This document shows, in pieces, positions 52,089 through 60,906 of a stretch of DNA of 64,000 bases (the first letter of the stretch is position 1; each line of letters starts with the position of its first letter). Location of the stretch: positions 8,343,913 to 8,407,912 of the forward strand of contig NZ_KK073874.1 in assembly GCF_000585375.1 (NCBI RefSeq), written 5' to 3'. The translations under genes were made by a program, and so were the position numbers. The notes under the pieces were generated by a model, which saw nothing but the letters and a program-made list of their open reading frames with translations, was not told the DNA's origin and did no database searches. This DNA is from Cryptosporangium arvum DSM 44712. Its GTDB lineage: Bacteria; Actinomycetota; Actinomycetes; Mycobacteriales; Cryptosporangiaceae.

Positions 52089-53357
52089 TCAGCGCACGGA
52101 CTTGATCGGCTGGACGGTCAGGGCCGCGATCAGCGCGGTCACCAGCGACAGCGCGTACAGCACCGGGTAGCCGAGGTCGTCGCGGCCGAAGAGCGAGAGG
52201 GCCGCCCCGCCCAGGGCGCCGGCGAAGACGTAGGGCAGGTTGTTCGCGATGTTGATCACGCCGAGGTCCTTGCCGCGGTCCTCGGCGCGCGGCAGCACCT
52301 GCGTGATCAGCGCCTGGTCGACGGCGGCGTAACAGCCGAACCCGATCCCGAGCAGCAGCGACCCGACGATCGCCGCCCACGTCGTCGGCGAGGCCAGGTA
52401 GAAGATCGCGGCGATCCCCTGCAGCACCGACGACACCACGACGAGCATCTTCCGGCGCCCGGTGCGGTCGGACCACCGCCCGCCCAGGATCGCCGCCACC
52501 ACCGCACCCGCGGTGTAGAGCACCACCAGGTACAGCGTCCACTCGTCGGGGTCGACGCCGATCCGGTCACGCAGGTAGAACCACAGGTAGACCTGCGCCA
52601 GCGCGTTCGACAGCTGGATGAAGAACCGCCCGGTCCAGGCCCAGGCGAAGTCCGCGTGACGCAGCGGCGTCAGCGTTCCCGCGAGGATCGCCCGGAACGA
52701 GGTCGTGGGCCGCTCCGACACCTGAAGCGGCACCCCGCGGGTGAACAACGCGAACGGCAACACCATGAAGACGGTGAACACCGCGAGCGCGAGGTACGCC
52801 GAGACCACGCCGGCGAAGACCGTGCTGACCAGCGCGATCCCGATCAGCGGCCCGGCCGCCGACGCGATGCCCCACAGCGACGACGCCCGGGCCCGCTCGG
52901 TCACCGGTACCTCGTCGGGCAGCGCCGCCGTCAGCGCCGCGCTTATCGACGACAGCCCGACCTGCACCAGCGCCCAGATCACCACCATCCCGGCGACGGT
53001 GTGCTGGTAGCCCTGCGCGACCAACCCCACGATCGTCACGACGGCGCCGAGCAGCACCCAGATCTGCCGTCGCCCGCGGGCCGCCAGCGTGCGATCGGAG
53101 TATGCCCCGACCAGCACGTTCACCACGATCGTGACCAGCGCGGCCACCAGCGTGACGACGCTGACCACGGTCTCTTTGTGGTCGGGCGAGATCGACTCGG
53201 CCTGGCGCGGCAGCACCACCTGCGCCGCCGCGAACATCACCATGAAGAACGCGAAATGGCCGAGCGTCCAGGACGTCAGCCAGCGACCGCCGGGCGACCG
53301 GGTCGGCTCGTCCAGCGCCGAGGGACGAGCGACCTGATCAGGGGAGCCAACGGCCAT
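52089..53357 (-). CDS. MFS transporter (sugar/polyol-type)
   Basis: Twelve-helix transporter of 422 residues. It carries a cytoplasmic loop GGRWSDRTGRRKMLVV between helices 8 and 9 and AYSDRTLAARGRRQIW between helices 2 and 3, as in the glycoside-pentoside-hexuronide/SLC45-like group. It follows the polyol catabolic genes on the same strand but has its own promoter at 53399-53427. Probably a second sugar or polyol transporter. The 3' end abuts the vapB remnant. Confidence 0.85.
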   Translation of the reverse strand: MAVGSPDQVARPSALDEPTRSPGGRWLTSWTLGHFAFFMVMFAAAQVVLPRQAESISPDHKETVVSVVTLVAALVTIVVNVLVGAYSDRTLAARGRRQIWVLLGAVVTIVGLVAQGYQHTVAGMVVIWALVQVGLSSISAALTAALPDEVPVTERARASSLWGIASAAGPLIGIALVSTVFAGVVSAYLALAVFTVFMVLPFALFTRGVPLQVSERPTTSFRAILAGTLTPLRHADFAWAWTGRFFIQLSNALAQVYLWFYLRDRIGVDPDEWTLYLVVLYTAGAVVAAILGGRWSDRTGRRKMLVVVSSVLQGIAAIFYLASPTTWAAIVGSLLLGIGFGCYAAVDQALITQVLPRAEDRGKDLGVINIANNLPYVFAGALGGAALSLFGRDDLGYPVLYALSLVTALIAALTVQPIKSVR

Positions 53358-53398
53358 TGACCGTCCTCATTCAGCCGGGCGGAACGCGAGTGCGACTC

Positions 53399-53427
53399 AT
53401 ATTCGGAGCACCGATCGGTCGTGTCAG
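53399..53427 (-). promoter_or_regulatory. Promoter with palindrome in its spacer, for the MFS gene
   Basis: On the minus strand CTGACA (53422-53427) and GAATAT (53399-53404) are 17 bases apart, a plausible -35/-10 pair. The spacer contains the perfect palindrome ACCGATCGGT (53410-53419), a natural repressor site. Start codon is 42 bases downstream. Confidence 0.5.
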
Positions 53428-53445
53428 CCGAATCCCAGAATTGAC

Positions 53446-54903
53446 CTACTGAAACACCGCCAGCGCCTCGGACACCGCAACGTACCGCTCATAGCGTTCG
53501 TCCAGGTTTCGCCCGGGTTCGTGTCGCCGCACGACTCGCACGCACGCGTCCACGGCCTCCCCCAGATCGGCGTAGACGCCGACGCCGACACCGGCGAGCA
53601 TCGCCGCGCCGCGCGCACCGGCCTCGGTCGCGTCGGTGACCTCCACCGGCAGCCCCAGCGCGTCCGCGAGCAGTTGCGACCACTCCGTGCTCCGCGCGCC
53701 GCCCCCGCACAACCGCGCCGCTCCCACCAGCGGGAACGACGATCCCAGCGCGGAGACGTGCCACCGGTGGTTGAGCACGACACCCTCGAGAACGGCGCGG
53801 AACACGTCGGCGCGGGAGTGCCAGCCCCGCAGCCCGACCAGCCCGGCCCCGGACGACGGCACCGGCGCCCCGTACAGGAACGGCAGGTAGAACGGGTCGT
53901 CGGCCTGCGGCACCAGCGCACCGCCGTCCCGGGCCGAGGCCTCCGCGATCGCCTCCCCGTACGTGGTCGAGAACTGCCGGACCGCCCACTCCAGGTTCGA
54001 CGCCCCGCTCGGCGACGTCGACATGTGCAGCCACCGCGGTGACCCGCGATCGGGGAAGAACGTGCGTGCCTGCCAGCGGGCGTCGGCCACCGGGGCGTTG
54101 CCGACGACCTGGTTGATGCTGAACGTGCCGAGCACCAGGCTCAGCGCGCCGGTACCGACCGCGCCGATGCCGAGCGCGTTGGCGTCGACGTCGTGGCAGC
54201 CGGTCACCACCGGCGTGCCGATCCGCAGCCCGGTACGGGCCGAAGCCTCCGCCGTCACCCCTCCGACGACGGCGGAGGAGGCACGCATCGGCGGCAACAG
54301 TCGAGCGAACTCGTCCAGCCCGTACAACTCCAGTGCGGCGGTGGACCACTCCTGCGTCCACAGGTCGGTCGCGAACGCGCTCCCGTCGGTCGGGTCGGTG
54401 GCGATCTCGCCCACCAGCCGCAGCCGCAGCCAGTCCTTGCAGTACAGCAGCGCGTCCGCCGCTTCGAGCGACGCCGGTTCGTGTTCGCGTAGCCAGGCGA
54501 GCAGCCCGGCCGGGTTCCAGGGCCACGGCACCTGGCCGGTCAGCTCCAGCGCGTCGTCGCCGGCGGCCGCACGCAGCTGCGTGGCCTCGGCGACCGCGCG
54601 CGAATCCGTCGCGAGGATCGCCGGGCGCACCGGCCTCCCGGCGGCGTCGACGAGGTGCGCGCCGTCGTTGTGTCCGGCCAGTCCCACCGCGAGCACCGCG
54701 GTCGGGTCGACGTCGGCGGCCTGCAACGCCCGGTGCACCGCGTCGGCGGCCACGTCCCAGGCCGCGTCCATGTCCCGCTCCTGCCAGTGCGGGTGCGGCG
54801 AGGAGATCGCGGTGGCGCCCTGCGCGACCGCGATCTCCTTTCCCGAGAGGTCGAACAGCGCCGCCTTGATGACGGTCTGCCCGGCGTCGATTCCGAGGAG
54901 CAC
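53446..54903 (-). CDS. FGGY-family carbohydrate kinase
   Basis: ATP-dependent sugar kinase of 485 residues, probably acting on a ketose such as xylulose or a related sugar. Two ribonuclease-H-like halves: LLGIDAGQTVIKAALFD at the start, and GCHDVDANALGIGAVGTGA and CGGGARSTEWSQLLAD in the second half. The GTG at 54903 shares a base with the dehydrogenase stop (TAGTG). The neighbouring polyol dehydrogenase suggests it phosphorylates the ketose that enzyme makes. Confidence 0.9.
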   Translation of the reverse strand: MLLGIDAGQTVIKAALFDLSGKEIAVAQGATAISSPHPHWQERDMDAAWDVAADAVHRALQAADVDPTAVLAVGLAGHNDGAHLVDAAGRPVRPAILATDSRAVAEATQLRAAAGDDALELTGQVPWPWNPAGLLAWLREHEPASLEAADALLYCKDWLRLRLVGEIATDPTDGSAFATDLWTQEWSTAALELYGLDEFARLLPPMRASSAVVGGVTAEASARTGLRIGTPVVTGCHDVDANALGIGAVGTGALSLVLGTFSINQVVGNAPVADARWQARTFFPDRGSPRWLHMSTSPSGASNLEWAVRQFSTTYGEAIAEASARDGGALVPQADDPFYLPFLYGAPVPSSGAGLVGLRGWHSRADVFRAVLEGVVLNHRWHVSALGSSFPLVGAARLCGGGARSTEWSQLLADALGLPVEVTDATEAGARGAAMLAGVGVGVYADLGEAVDACVRVVRRHEPGRNLDERYERYVAVSEALAVFQ

Positions 54904-55892
54904 TACGGGATTACCTCGATCTTGCGGCCCTTTCCGGCCGCGAACTGATCCAGGGCGGCCGCGTAGGAGTCCAGCGGCAGGCGGTCGGAGATGAAGACGT
55001 CCGGGTCGAGCACTCCGGAGGCGAACAGCTCGGCGGCGCGCTCGAAGCTGTGCAGCACGGCCATCGAACCGGTGATCGTGATCTCCTGGTTGTAGATCTT
55101 GTACGGCTCGATCGTCGCGCGGGCGGCGTAGTCGGACACCCCGAACTGCAGGAACGTCCCGCCCTTGCCCACTCGGCCGAGGCCGTCCTGGATCGCCTTG
55201 GCGTTGCCGGTCGCGTCGATGACCAGCTCCCAGCCGCGCGGGCGGTCGAACTCGTCCGGGGTCGCGGCCGTTCCGGTGACGCCGAGCAGCGTCGCGGTCT
55301 TGAGCCGCTCCGGGTTGAGGTCGACGATCTCGACGCTGGCCGCGCCGACCCGCTTCGCCAGCTGCAGCATCATCAGGCCCATCGTGCCCGACCCGTAAAT
55401 CAGGATGTGGGCGCCGAGCTGCGACTTCAGCACGTCGTACCCGCGGACCGCGCAGGACAGCGGCTCGATCAGCGCCGCGTCCTCGGTGCGGATGTGATCG
55501 GGCAGCTTCACGCAGTTGGCCACCGGCGCCACCGCGTACTCGGCCGCGCCGCCGGCCGTGGTGACGCCGATCGCCGCCCACCGCTCGCACATGTTGTTCT
55601 TGCCGAGCCGGCAGTAGTGGCACTCGTGGCAGTACAGCGACGGGTCCACCGCGACCCGGTCACCCACGGCCAGCTCGGTGACTTCCGAGCCGATCTCGAC
55701 GATCACCCCCGCGAACTCGTGCCCGGGAACGACCGGCAGCGTCGGCGCGAACTCACCCTGCAGGATGTGCAGATCGGTCCCGCACAGACCACAGGCGGCG
55801 ACGTCGACGACGACCTCACGTGGGCCGGGTGTCGGGTCGTCGACGGTCGTCACCTCGACTGCACCGACTCCGGTGATGACGGCGGCTTTCAT
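54903..55892 (-). CDS. Zinc-dependent polyol dehydrogenase
   Basis: Medium-chain dehydrogenase of 329 residues, related to sorbitol/arabinitol dehydrogenases. Catalytic zinc ligands in CGLCGTDLH and PGHEFAGV; structural zinc Cys cluster CHECHYCRLGKNNMC; NAD-binding site LIYGSGTMGLM. It should oxidise a polyol to a ketose. It lies between the permease and kinase genes of the operon. Substrate not determined. Confidence 0.92.
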   Translation of the reverse strand: MKAAVITGVGAVEVTTVDDPTPGPREVVVDVAACGLCGTDLHILQGEFAPTLPVVPGHEFAGVIVEIGSEVTELAVGDRVAVDPSLYCHECHYCRLGKNNMCERWAAIGVTTAGGAAEYAVAPVANCVKLPDHIRTEDAALIEPLSCAVRGYDVLKSQLGAHILIYGSGTMGLMMLQLAKRVGAASVEIVDLNPERLKTATLLGVTGTAATPDEFDRPRGWELVIDATGNAKAIQDGLGRVGKGGTFLQFGVSDYAARATIEPYKIYNQEITITGSMAVLHSFERAAELFASGVLDPDVFISDRLPLDSYAAALDQFAAGKGRKIEVIP

Positions 55893-55911
55893 GGAGCATC
55901 TCCCCGAAGAG

Positions 55912-56763
55912 TTATTTGACGGCGCCGAGCGAAAGACCCTGGACCAGCTTGTCCTGGGCGGCGAACCCGGCGGCCAGCACCGGCAGCGAGATCACGGTCG
56001 CGGCCGCGCAGACCTTGGCCAGGAACAGGCCCTGGCTGGTGACGAAGCTGGTCAGGAACACCGGAGCGGTCTGAGCCACGACGCCGGTGAGGACACGGGC
56101 GAACAGCATCTCGTTCCAGCTGAAGATGAAGCAGATCAGCGCGGTGGCGGCGATTCCCGGCATGGCGACCGGCACGATCACCCGCCGGAGCACGGTGATG
56201 AGCCCGGCGCCGTCGATCGCGGCGGCTTCCAGGATCTCGATCGGAACCTCGGCCAGGAACGAACGCATCATCCATACCGCGATCGGTAAATTCATCGAGG
56301 TGTAAAGGATGACGAGCGTCCAGACGTTGTCGAGCATCCCGGCCTGCTGCGCGATCAGGTAGATCGGGAGCAGACCGGCGACGGCCGGCAGCATCTTCGT
56401 CGACAGGAAGAAGAACAGAACGTCGGTCCACTTCCGCACCGGCCGGATCGCCAGCGCGTAGGCCGCCGGGATCGAGAGCGCCAGCACGATGAGCGTCGAG
56501 AGGATCGACGCGGTCGCCGAGTTGATGAGCGGCGGCCACGGGGACGCGCCGCTGGTGGCGCCGAAGAACTCCCGGAAGCCCTGGAGCGTCAGTTCGGCGG
56601 CGATCGACGGCGGGTTCGTGGCGGCGTCGGACTCGCTGTGGAACGCGGTGAGCACCATCCAGGCCACCGGCAGGAAGAACGTGATCCCGATGATCCAGGC
56701 CAGCAGCCCCAGCAGCGGAGCAGCCTTGCTGCGGCGCGGTCCCGCTTTGGTCGCCGTGCTCAT
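55912..56763 (-). CDS. ABC sugar/polyol permease (MalG-like)
   Basis: Six-helix permease of 283 residues. The EAA coupling loop reads EILEAAAIDGAGLITVLRRV. The ATG at 56763 overlaps the stop of the MalF-like gene as ATGA. Partners with that permease and the binding protein. No MalK-type ATPase gene is present in the operon, so a shared ATPase elsewhere (as MsiK in streptomycetes) is expected. Confidence 0.92.
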   Translation of the reverse strand: MSTATKAGPRRSKAAPLLGLLAWIIGITFFLPVAWMVLTAFHSESDAATNPPSIAAELTLQGFREFFGATSGASPWPPLINSATASILSTLIVLALSIPAAYALAIRPVRKWTDVLFFFLSTKMLPAVAGLLPIYLIAQQAGMLDNVWTLVILYTSMNLPIAVWMMRSFLAEVPIEILEAAAIDGAGLITVLRRVIVPVAMPGIAATALICFIFSWNEMLFARVLTGVVAQTAPVFLTSFVTSQGLFLAKVCAAATVISLPVLAAGFAAQDKLVQGLSLGAVK

Positions 56764-57710
56764 GACCGGCCCTCCTCTTCCTTGAACAGGGACGACACGA
56801 CGCGCAGCGCGAAGGTGGCGATCGCGATCGTTCCGATGACCACGACCACGCCCGCCGCGGACGCTCGTCCGTAGTCGTGGGCCTGGTAGAAGGTCTGGTA
56901 GATCGTGTACGGCAGGTTCGCCGTGCCCAGGCCGCCCGAGGTCAGCGTGAACACCGCGTCGAAGTTCTGGACGATGTAGATCGAGCCGAGCAGCGCGCCC
57001 AGCTCCAGATACCGGCGCATGTGCGGCAGCGTCAGGTGGGTGAACGTCTGCCACGCGGTGGCGCCGTCGACCTTGGCGGCCTCGAGCGCGTCCAGCGGCT
57101 GGCTCTGCAGGCCGGCCAGGAGGATCAGCATCATGAACGGCGTCCACTGCCACACCAGGGAGGCGATGACCGCCCAGAGCGGTGCCTCGGTGATCCAGTC
57201 CGGCTGCGGCGCGTCGTCGCCGAACAGCCAGGTGAGGACGCCGTTGAACAGGCCGTACTCCGGGTTGAACAGGGCGTGCTTCCAGAGAAGCGCGGCGGCG
57301 ACCGGCACCACCAGGAACGGCGCGATCATCAGCGTCCGCACCGCGCCGCGGCCGCGGAACGACCGGTTGAGCAGCAGCGCGATGCACAGCCCGAGCACGA
57401 GGCTGATCAGCACGACCGCGACGGTCAGGAGGATCGTCGTGACGACCGAGTCGCGCAGGGTCGCGTCGGTGAAGACGTCGACGTAGTTGCCGACGCCGGC
57501 GAACCCGCGCTGGTCGGGGTAGAGCGAGTTCCAGTCCATGAACGAGATCACCAGCGTGGCCACGAACGGCAGCTGGGTGACGATGATCAGGAAGACCAGC
57601 GCGGGCAGGAGCGGCGCCCGGCGCGCCCAGTCCCCGGTGCGACGGATCGCGGTGGGCGTGCGCTCGGACCCGGCCGGAGCCGGCTTCTCTTCAGTAGCGA
57701 TGGCGGTCAT
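56760..57710 (-). CDS. ABC sugar/polyol permease (MalF-like)
   Basis: Permease of 316 residues with six helices after a hydrophilic N-terminus. EAA loop: LDALEAAKVDGATAWQTFTH. The ATG at 57710 has GAAGGGGG upstream; a TTG one codon earlier is possible. It follows a strong hairpin downstream of the binding-protein gene. Confidence 0.92.
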   Translation of the reverse strand: MTAIATEEKPAPAGSERTPTAIRRTGDWARRAPLLPALVFLIIVTQLPFVATLVISFMDWNSLYPDQRGFAGVGNYVDVFTDATLRDSVVTTILLTVAVVLISLVLGLCIALLLNRSFRGRGAVRTLMIAPFLVVPVAAALLWKHALFNPEYGLFNGVLTWLFGDDAPQPDWITEAPLWAVIASLVWQWTPFMMLILLAGLQSQPLDALEAAKVDGATAWQTFTHLTLPHMRRYLELGALLGSIYIVQNFDAVFTLTSGGLGTANLPYTIYQTFYQAHDYGRASAAGVVVVIGTIAIATFALRVVSSLFKEEEGRS

Positions 57711-57743
57711 CAAGTAACCCCCTTCAGGGCGCCATCTTCGAGA

Positions 57744-57772
57744 GCCGGGCGCGCGATGACCGCGCGCCCGGC
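57744..57772 (-). terminator. Intercistronic hairpin after binding-protein gene
   Basis: GCCGGGCGCGCG (57744-57755) pairs perfectly with CGCGCGCCCGGC (57761-57772) around ATGAC. It lies between the binding-protein gene and the permease genes. Such a stem usually protects or partly terminates transcripts so that the binding protein is made in excess. Confidence 0.7.
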
Positions 57773-57780
57773 CGGGGGGC

Positions 57781-59148
57781 TTACTTGTACTTGTCGGCGA
57801 CCTTCTGGGCCAGGTCCTGGCCCTTGTCGAGGGCCTCCTTGACCGTCTGCCTACCGGCGATCGCGGCGCTCACTTCCTGCGAGACCTGCGTTCCGAGGTC
57901 GGTGAACTCCGGGATCCCGACGAACTGGATGCCGGGCGCCGGCCGCGGCTGCAGACCGGGGTTCTCCGGGTCGGCATTGGTGATCGCCTGGTCCGTGACC
58001 TTGTAGAACGAGGCCGCGGCCTGCTGGTACTTCGGGTTGTCGTAGAGCGACTGACGCTTGCCCGAGGGCACCTTCGCCCAGCCGAGCTTGGTACCGACCA
58101 GCTCCTCGTACTTCTGGCTGGACGCCCAGGAGATGAACTTCCAGGCGTTGTCCTGGCGCTTGCTGGCCTTCTGGATCGCCCAGGCCCAGGTGTAGAGCCA
58201 GCCGGAGCTCTTGGTCTTGACGACCGGAGCCTCGACGTAGGCCAGCTTGCCCTTGACCGGCGAGTCGTCGGCCTCGAGCGAGCCGGCGGCCGAGGTGGCG
58301 TCGTACCACATCGCGGTCTTGCTCTGCTGCATGTTGTTCAGGCACTCGGTGAAGCCGGCCTGCGGGGCACCGGACTCGCCGTGCGACTTCACCAGGTTCA
58401 CGTAGAACTCGGTGGCCTGCTGGAACTCCGGCGCGTTGACCTTCGGCGTCCAGTCCTTCTCGAACCAGGTGCCGCCGAACGTGTTCACGACGGTGGTCAG
58501 CGGGGCGAACACCTCACCCCAGCCGGGCAGACCGCGCAGGCAGATGCCGCGCATGCCGGGCTGGGCGTTGTCGACCTTCGCGGCCAGGTCGGCGACCTGC
58601 TGCCAGGTCGGCTTCTCCGGCATCTTCAGGCCCTTGGCCTCGAAGACGTCCTTGCGGTACATCAGGAACGACGACTCACCGTAGAACGGCTCGGCGTAGA
58701 GCTTGCCGTCCTCCGCGGTCAGCGACTTCGTCATCGAGCCGAGGACGTCGTCCTGCTTGAACGCGGTGTCCTTGGAGACGTAGTCGTCGAGCGGGGCGAG
58801 CCACTGGTTCTTCGCGTACGACGGCACCTCGAAGTTCGAGATCGTCGCGACGTCGTACTGACCGGCCTGGCTGGAGAACTCCTGGCTGATCTTGTCCCGG
58901 ACGTCGTTCTCCGGCAGCACCGTGTAGTTGACCTTGATGCCGGTCTCTTTGGTGAAGTTGTCCGCGGTCAGCTTCTGGATGTCGAGCATCTGCGGGTTGT
59001 TGACCATCAGGACGTTGACCGTGTTGCTGTCACTCGACGTGCCACCGCCGCCGGCGCCGCTACAGGCGGACAGCGCCATCGACGCGAGGACAACAGCCGA
59101 TACCGAAGCAACTACTCTGCGTAATGGCAATGCGCCTACGCGAGTCAC
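57781..59148 (-). CDS. Sugar/polyol ABC transporter binding lipoprotein
   Basis: Extracellular solute-binding protein (SBP_bac_1, SmoE-like) of 455 residues. Lipobox MALSAC; then NVLMVNNPQMLDIQKLTADN, QYDVATISNFEVPSYA and WAWAIQKASKRQDNAW. The polyol dehydrogenase in the operon points to sorbitol, mannitol or another polyol as ligand. The GTG at 59148 begins MTRVGALPLRRV. Confidence 0.92.
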   Translation of the reverse strand: MTRVGALPLRRVVASVSAVVLASMALSACSGAGGGGTSSDSNTVNVLMVNNPQMLDIQKLTADNFTKETGIKVNYTVLPENDVRDKISQEFSSQAGQYDVATISNFEVPSYAKNQWLAPLDDYVSKDTAFKQDDVLGSMTKSLTAEDGKLYAEPFYGESSFLMYRKDVFEAKGLKMPEKPTWQQVADLAAKVDNAQPGMRGICLRGLPGWGEVFAPLTTVVNTFGGTWFEKDWTPKVNAPEFQQATEFYVNLVKSHGESGAPQAGFTECLNNMQQSKTAMWYDATSAAGSLEADDSPVKGKLAYVEAPVVKTKSSGWLYTWAWAIQKASKRQDNAWKFISWASSQKYEELVGTKLGWAKVPSGKRQSLYDNPKYQQAAASFYKVTDQAITNADPENPGLQPRPAPGIQFVGIPEFTDLGTQVSQEVSAAIAGRQTVKEALDKGQDLAQKVADKYK

Positions 59149-59203
59149 GAGCGCCTCCGCTGGTGCAATAGGGGGTTGAGTACTACCTGGGAATTACAGG
59201 GAG

Positions 59204-60148
59204 TCAGGGCCCGGTTGCGGGAACCCCGAGATCGTGGATCTGTACCCGCTGCGGGTCCGCCGTCGCCGCGACGTCACCCGCCGTGGACGCCAGGAGGCAC
59301 GCGGCGGTGCCCCACGCGACCGCGGTCCGGAGTCTCAGCGCCGGATCGGGTCCGCCGGCGAGCCAGCCCGCCAGGAGCGCGTCGCCGGCACCGGCCGTGT
59401 TCACCGGGGTCACCGGTGGGGCCGCGCCGTGCAGTGCGTTCTCGGCGTCCACCCAGACCGCGCCGTCCGGCCCGAGGCTGACCAGTACGCCACCGCCGAT
59501 GTCGGCGGCCAGCGAGTGGGCGGCGTCGAGCGCGGCCCGGACGAGCGGCCGCCCGCCGGGCGGGAACGCGCGGCCGGTGAGCTCGGCGAGCTCCTCGACG
59601 TTCGGCGCGAGCAGGTCGGGCCCCTCCTCGGCCGCGGCGACCAGGGCCGCGCCGGACGCGTCCACCGCGGTCTGCGCCCCGGACCGGCGGCCCGCTTCGA
59701 CGATGCGGCCGATCAGCTCCGCCGGGGTTCCCGGGGGGAGCGAGCCGCAGCAGACGACCCAGTCGGCGCCGAGCGCGAGGTTCTCGACGGCGGCGACGAG
59801 CGCGTCGGCGTCCGCGGGGGTGAGCGGATGGCCGGGCGCGTTGACCTTCGTGGTGCGGCCCGGTTCGAGCAGCGTCACGTTGGTGCGGACCGGGGTTCCG
59901 GTCGGGACGATCCGGTGGGTGAGCCCCTCGGCGTCGAGCAGCGTGTCGAGCTGCGCGCCTTCCGGCCCACCAGCTGGAAGCACGACGCCCGTGCGGACGC
60001 CGGCCGCCAACAGCGTCCGGGCGACGTTGACGCCCTTGCCGCTGGCTTCGAGCGTGTCGGTGTCGGCGCGGTTGAGTTCGCCGAACCGGATACCCGCCAG
60101 CGCGTAGGTGCGATCCAGGCTGGGGTTGGGCGTGACCGTGAGGATCAT
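59204..60148 (-). CDS. PfkB-family ketose-phosphate kinase (1-phosphofructokinase-like)
   Basis: Ribokinase-superfamily enzyme of 314 residues. Signatures: ASGKGVNVARTLLAAG, and the catalytic NTAGAGDALLAGWLAG with Asp as general base. The layout TVTPNPSLDRTY is that of FruK/LacC. It may convert a ketose-1-phosphate to the 1,6-bisphosphate, which fits with the FGGY kinase and dehydrogenase. Its ATG at 60148 overlaps the DeoR stop. Confidence 0.9.
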   Translation of the reverse strand: MILTVTPNPSLDRTYALAGIRFGELNRADTDTLEASGKGVNVARTLLAAGVRTGVVLPAGGPEGAQLDTLLDAEGLTHRIVPTGTPVRTNVTLLEPGRTTKVNAPGHPLTPADADALVAAVENLALGADWVVCCGSLPPGTPAELIGRIVEAGRRSGAQTAVDASGAALVAAAEEGPDLLAPNVEELAELTGRAFPPGGRPLVRAALDAAHSLAADIGGGVLVSLGPDGAVWVDAENALHGAAPPVTPVNTAGAGDALLAGWLAGGPDPALRLRTAVAWGTAACLLASTAGDVAATADPQRVQIHDLGVPATGP

Positions 60149-60906
60149 GCGCGGATCACCTGCGGCCCCAGCACGGAGTAGCGCTGCGCCTCCACCGCCG
60201 ACAGCCCAGTGTCGGTGACGATCGTCTCGAAGTCCGCGACCGAGGCGAAGCGGCTGAAGCTGTTCACACCGAACTTCGTGTGGACGCCGGCGAAGACGCG
60301 GCGCCGGGACGCCCGGACGACCTGGGCCTTGACGTTCGCGACCGCGGGGTCGGGGGTGGTGAGGCCGTACCGGCGCGAGATGCCGTTGGCCCCGAGGTAC
60401 GCCAGGTCGATGACGAACCCGGAGAGCATCTGGGTGGCCCAGTGGTCGACGGTCGCCAGCGTGCGGCCGCGAACCCGGCCGCCGAGCAGGTAGACGGTCG
60501 TCTCCGGCTTCGTCGCGAGGTGGCTGGCGACCGGGATGCTGGCCGTGATGACGGTGAGCGGACGCCCCGGCGGTAACGCCTCCGCGACCAGTTGCGGGCC
60601 GAAGCCCTCGTCGATGAACACGGTCTCGGCGTCGCCGAGGAGTTCGACGGCCGCCGCGGCGATCCGCCGCTTCTCGGGCACCCGCAGCGTCGCGCGGTTG
60701 GCGAGGTTGGTCTCGAAGCCCGCGCTCTCCACCGGGTAGGCGCCGCCGTGGGTGCGGCGGACGAGGCCGTGCTGCTCCAGCAGGCGCAGGTCGCGACGGA
60801 CCGTCTCGGGCGCGACCGCCAGATCCGCGGCGATGTCGCTGACGTCGACCCGGCCGTCGCTCCGGGCACGGGCGAGGATGCGGTGTTGGCGTTCCTCAGC
60901 ACGCAT
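60145..60906 (-). CDS. DeoR-family transcriptional repressor
   Basis: Repressor of 253 residues with an N-terminal DeoR helix-turn-helix (VDVSDIAADLAVAPETVRRD, LEQHGLVRRTHGGAYP) and a C-terminal sugar-phosphate sensing domain (DEGFGPQLVAEALPPGRP, DLAYLGANGIS). It should repress the operon until a phosphorylated sugar binds. The ATG at 60906 has GGAGGAGG upstream. It heads the leftward polyol operon. Confidence 0.93.
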   Translation of the reverse strand: MRAEERQHRILARARSDGRVDVSDIAADLAVAPETVRRDLRLLEQHGLVRRTHGGAYPVESAGFETNLANRATLRVPEKRRIAAAAVELLGDAETVFIDEGFGPQLVAEALPPGRPLTVITASIPVASHLATKPETTVYLLGGRVRGRTLATVDHWATQMLSGFVIDLAYLGANGISRRYGLTTPDPAVANVKAQVVRASRRRVFAGVHTKFGVNSFSRFASVADFETIVTDTGLSAVEAQRYSVLGPQVIRA

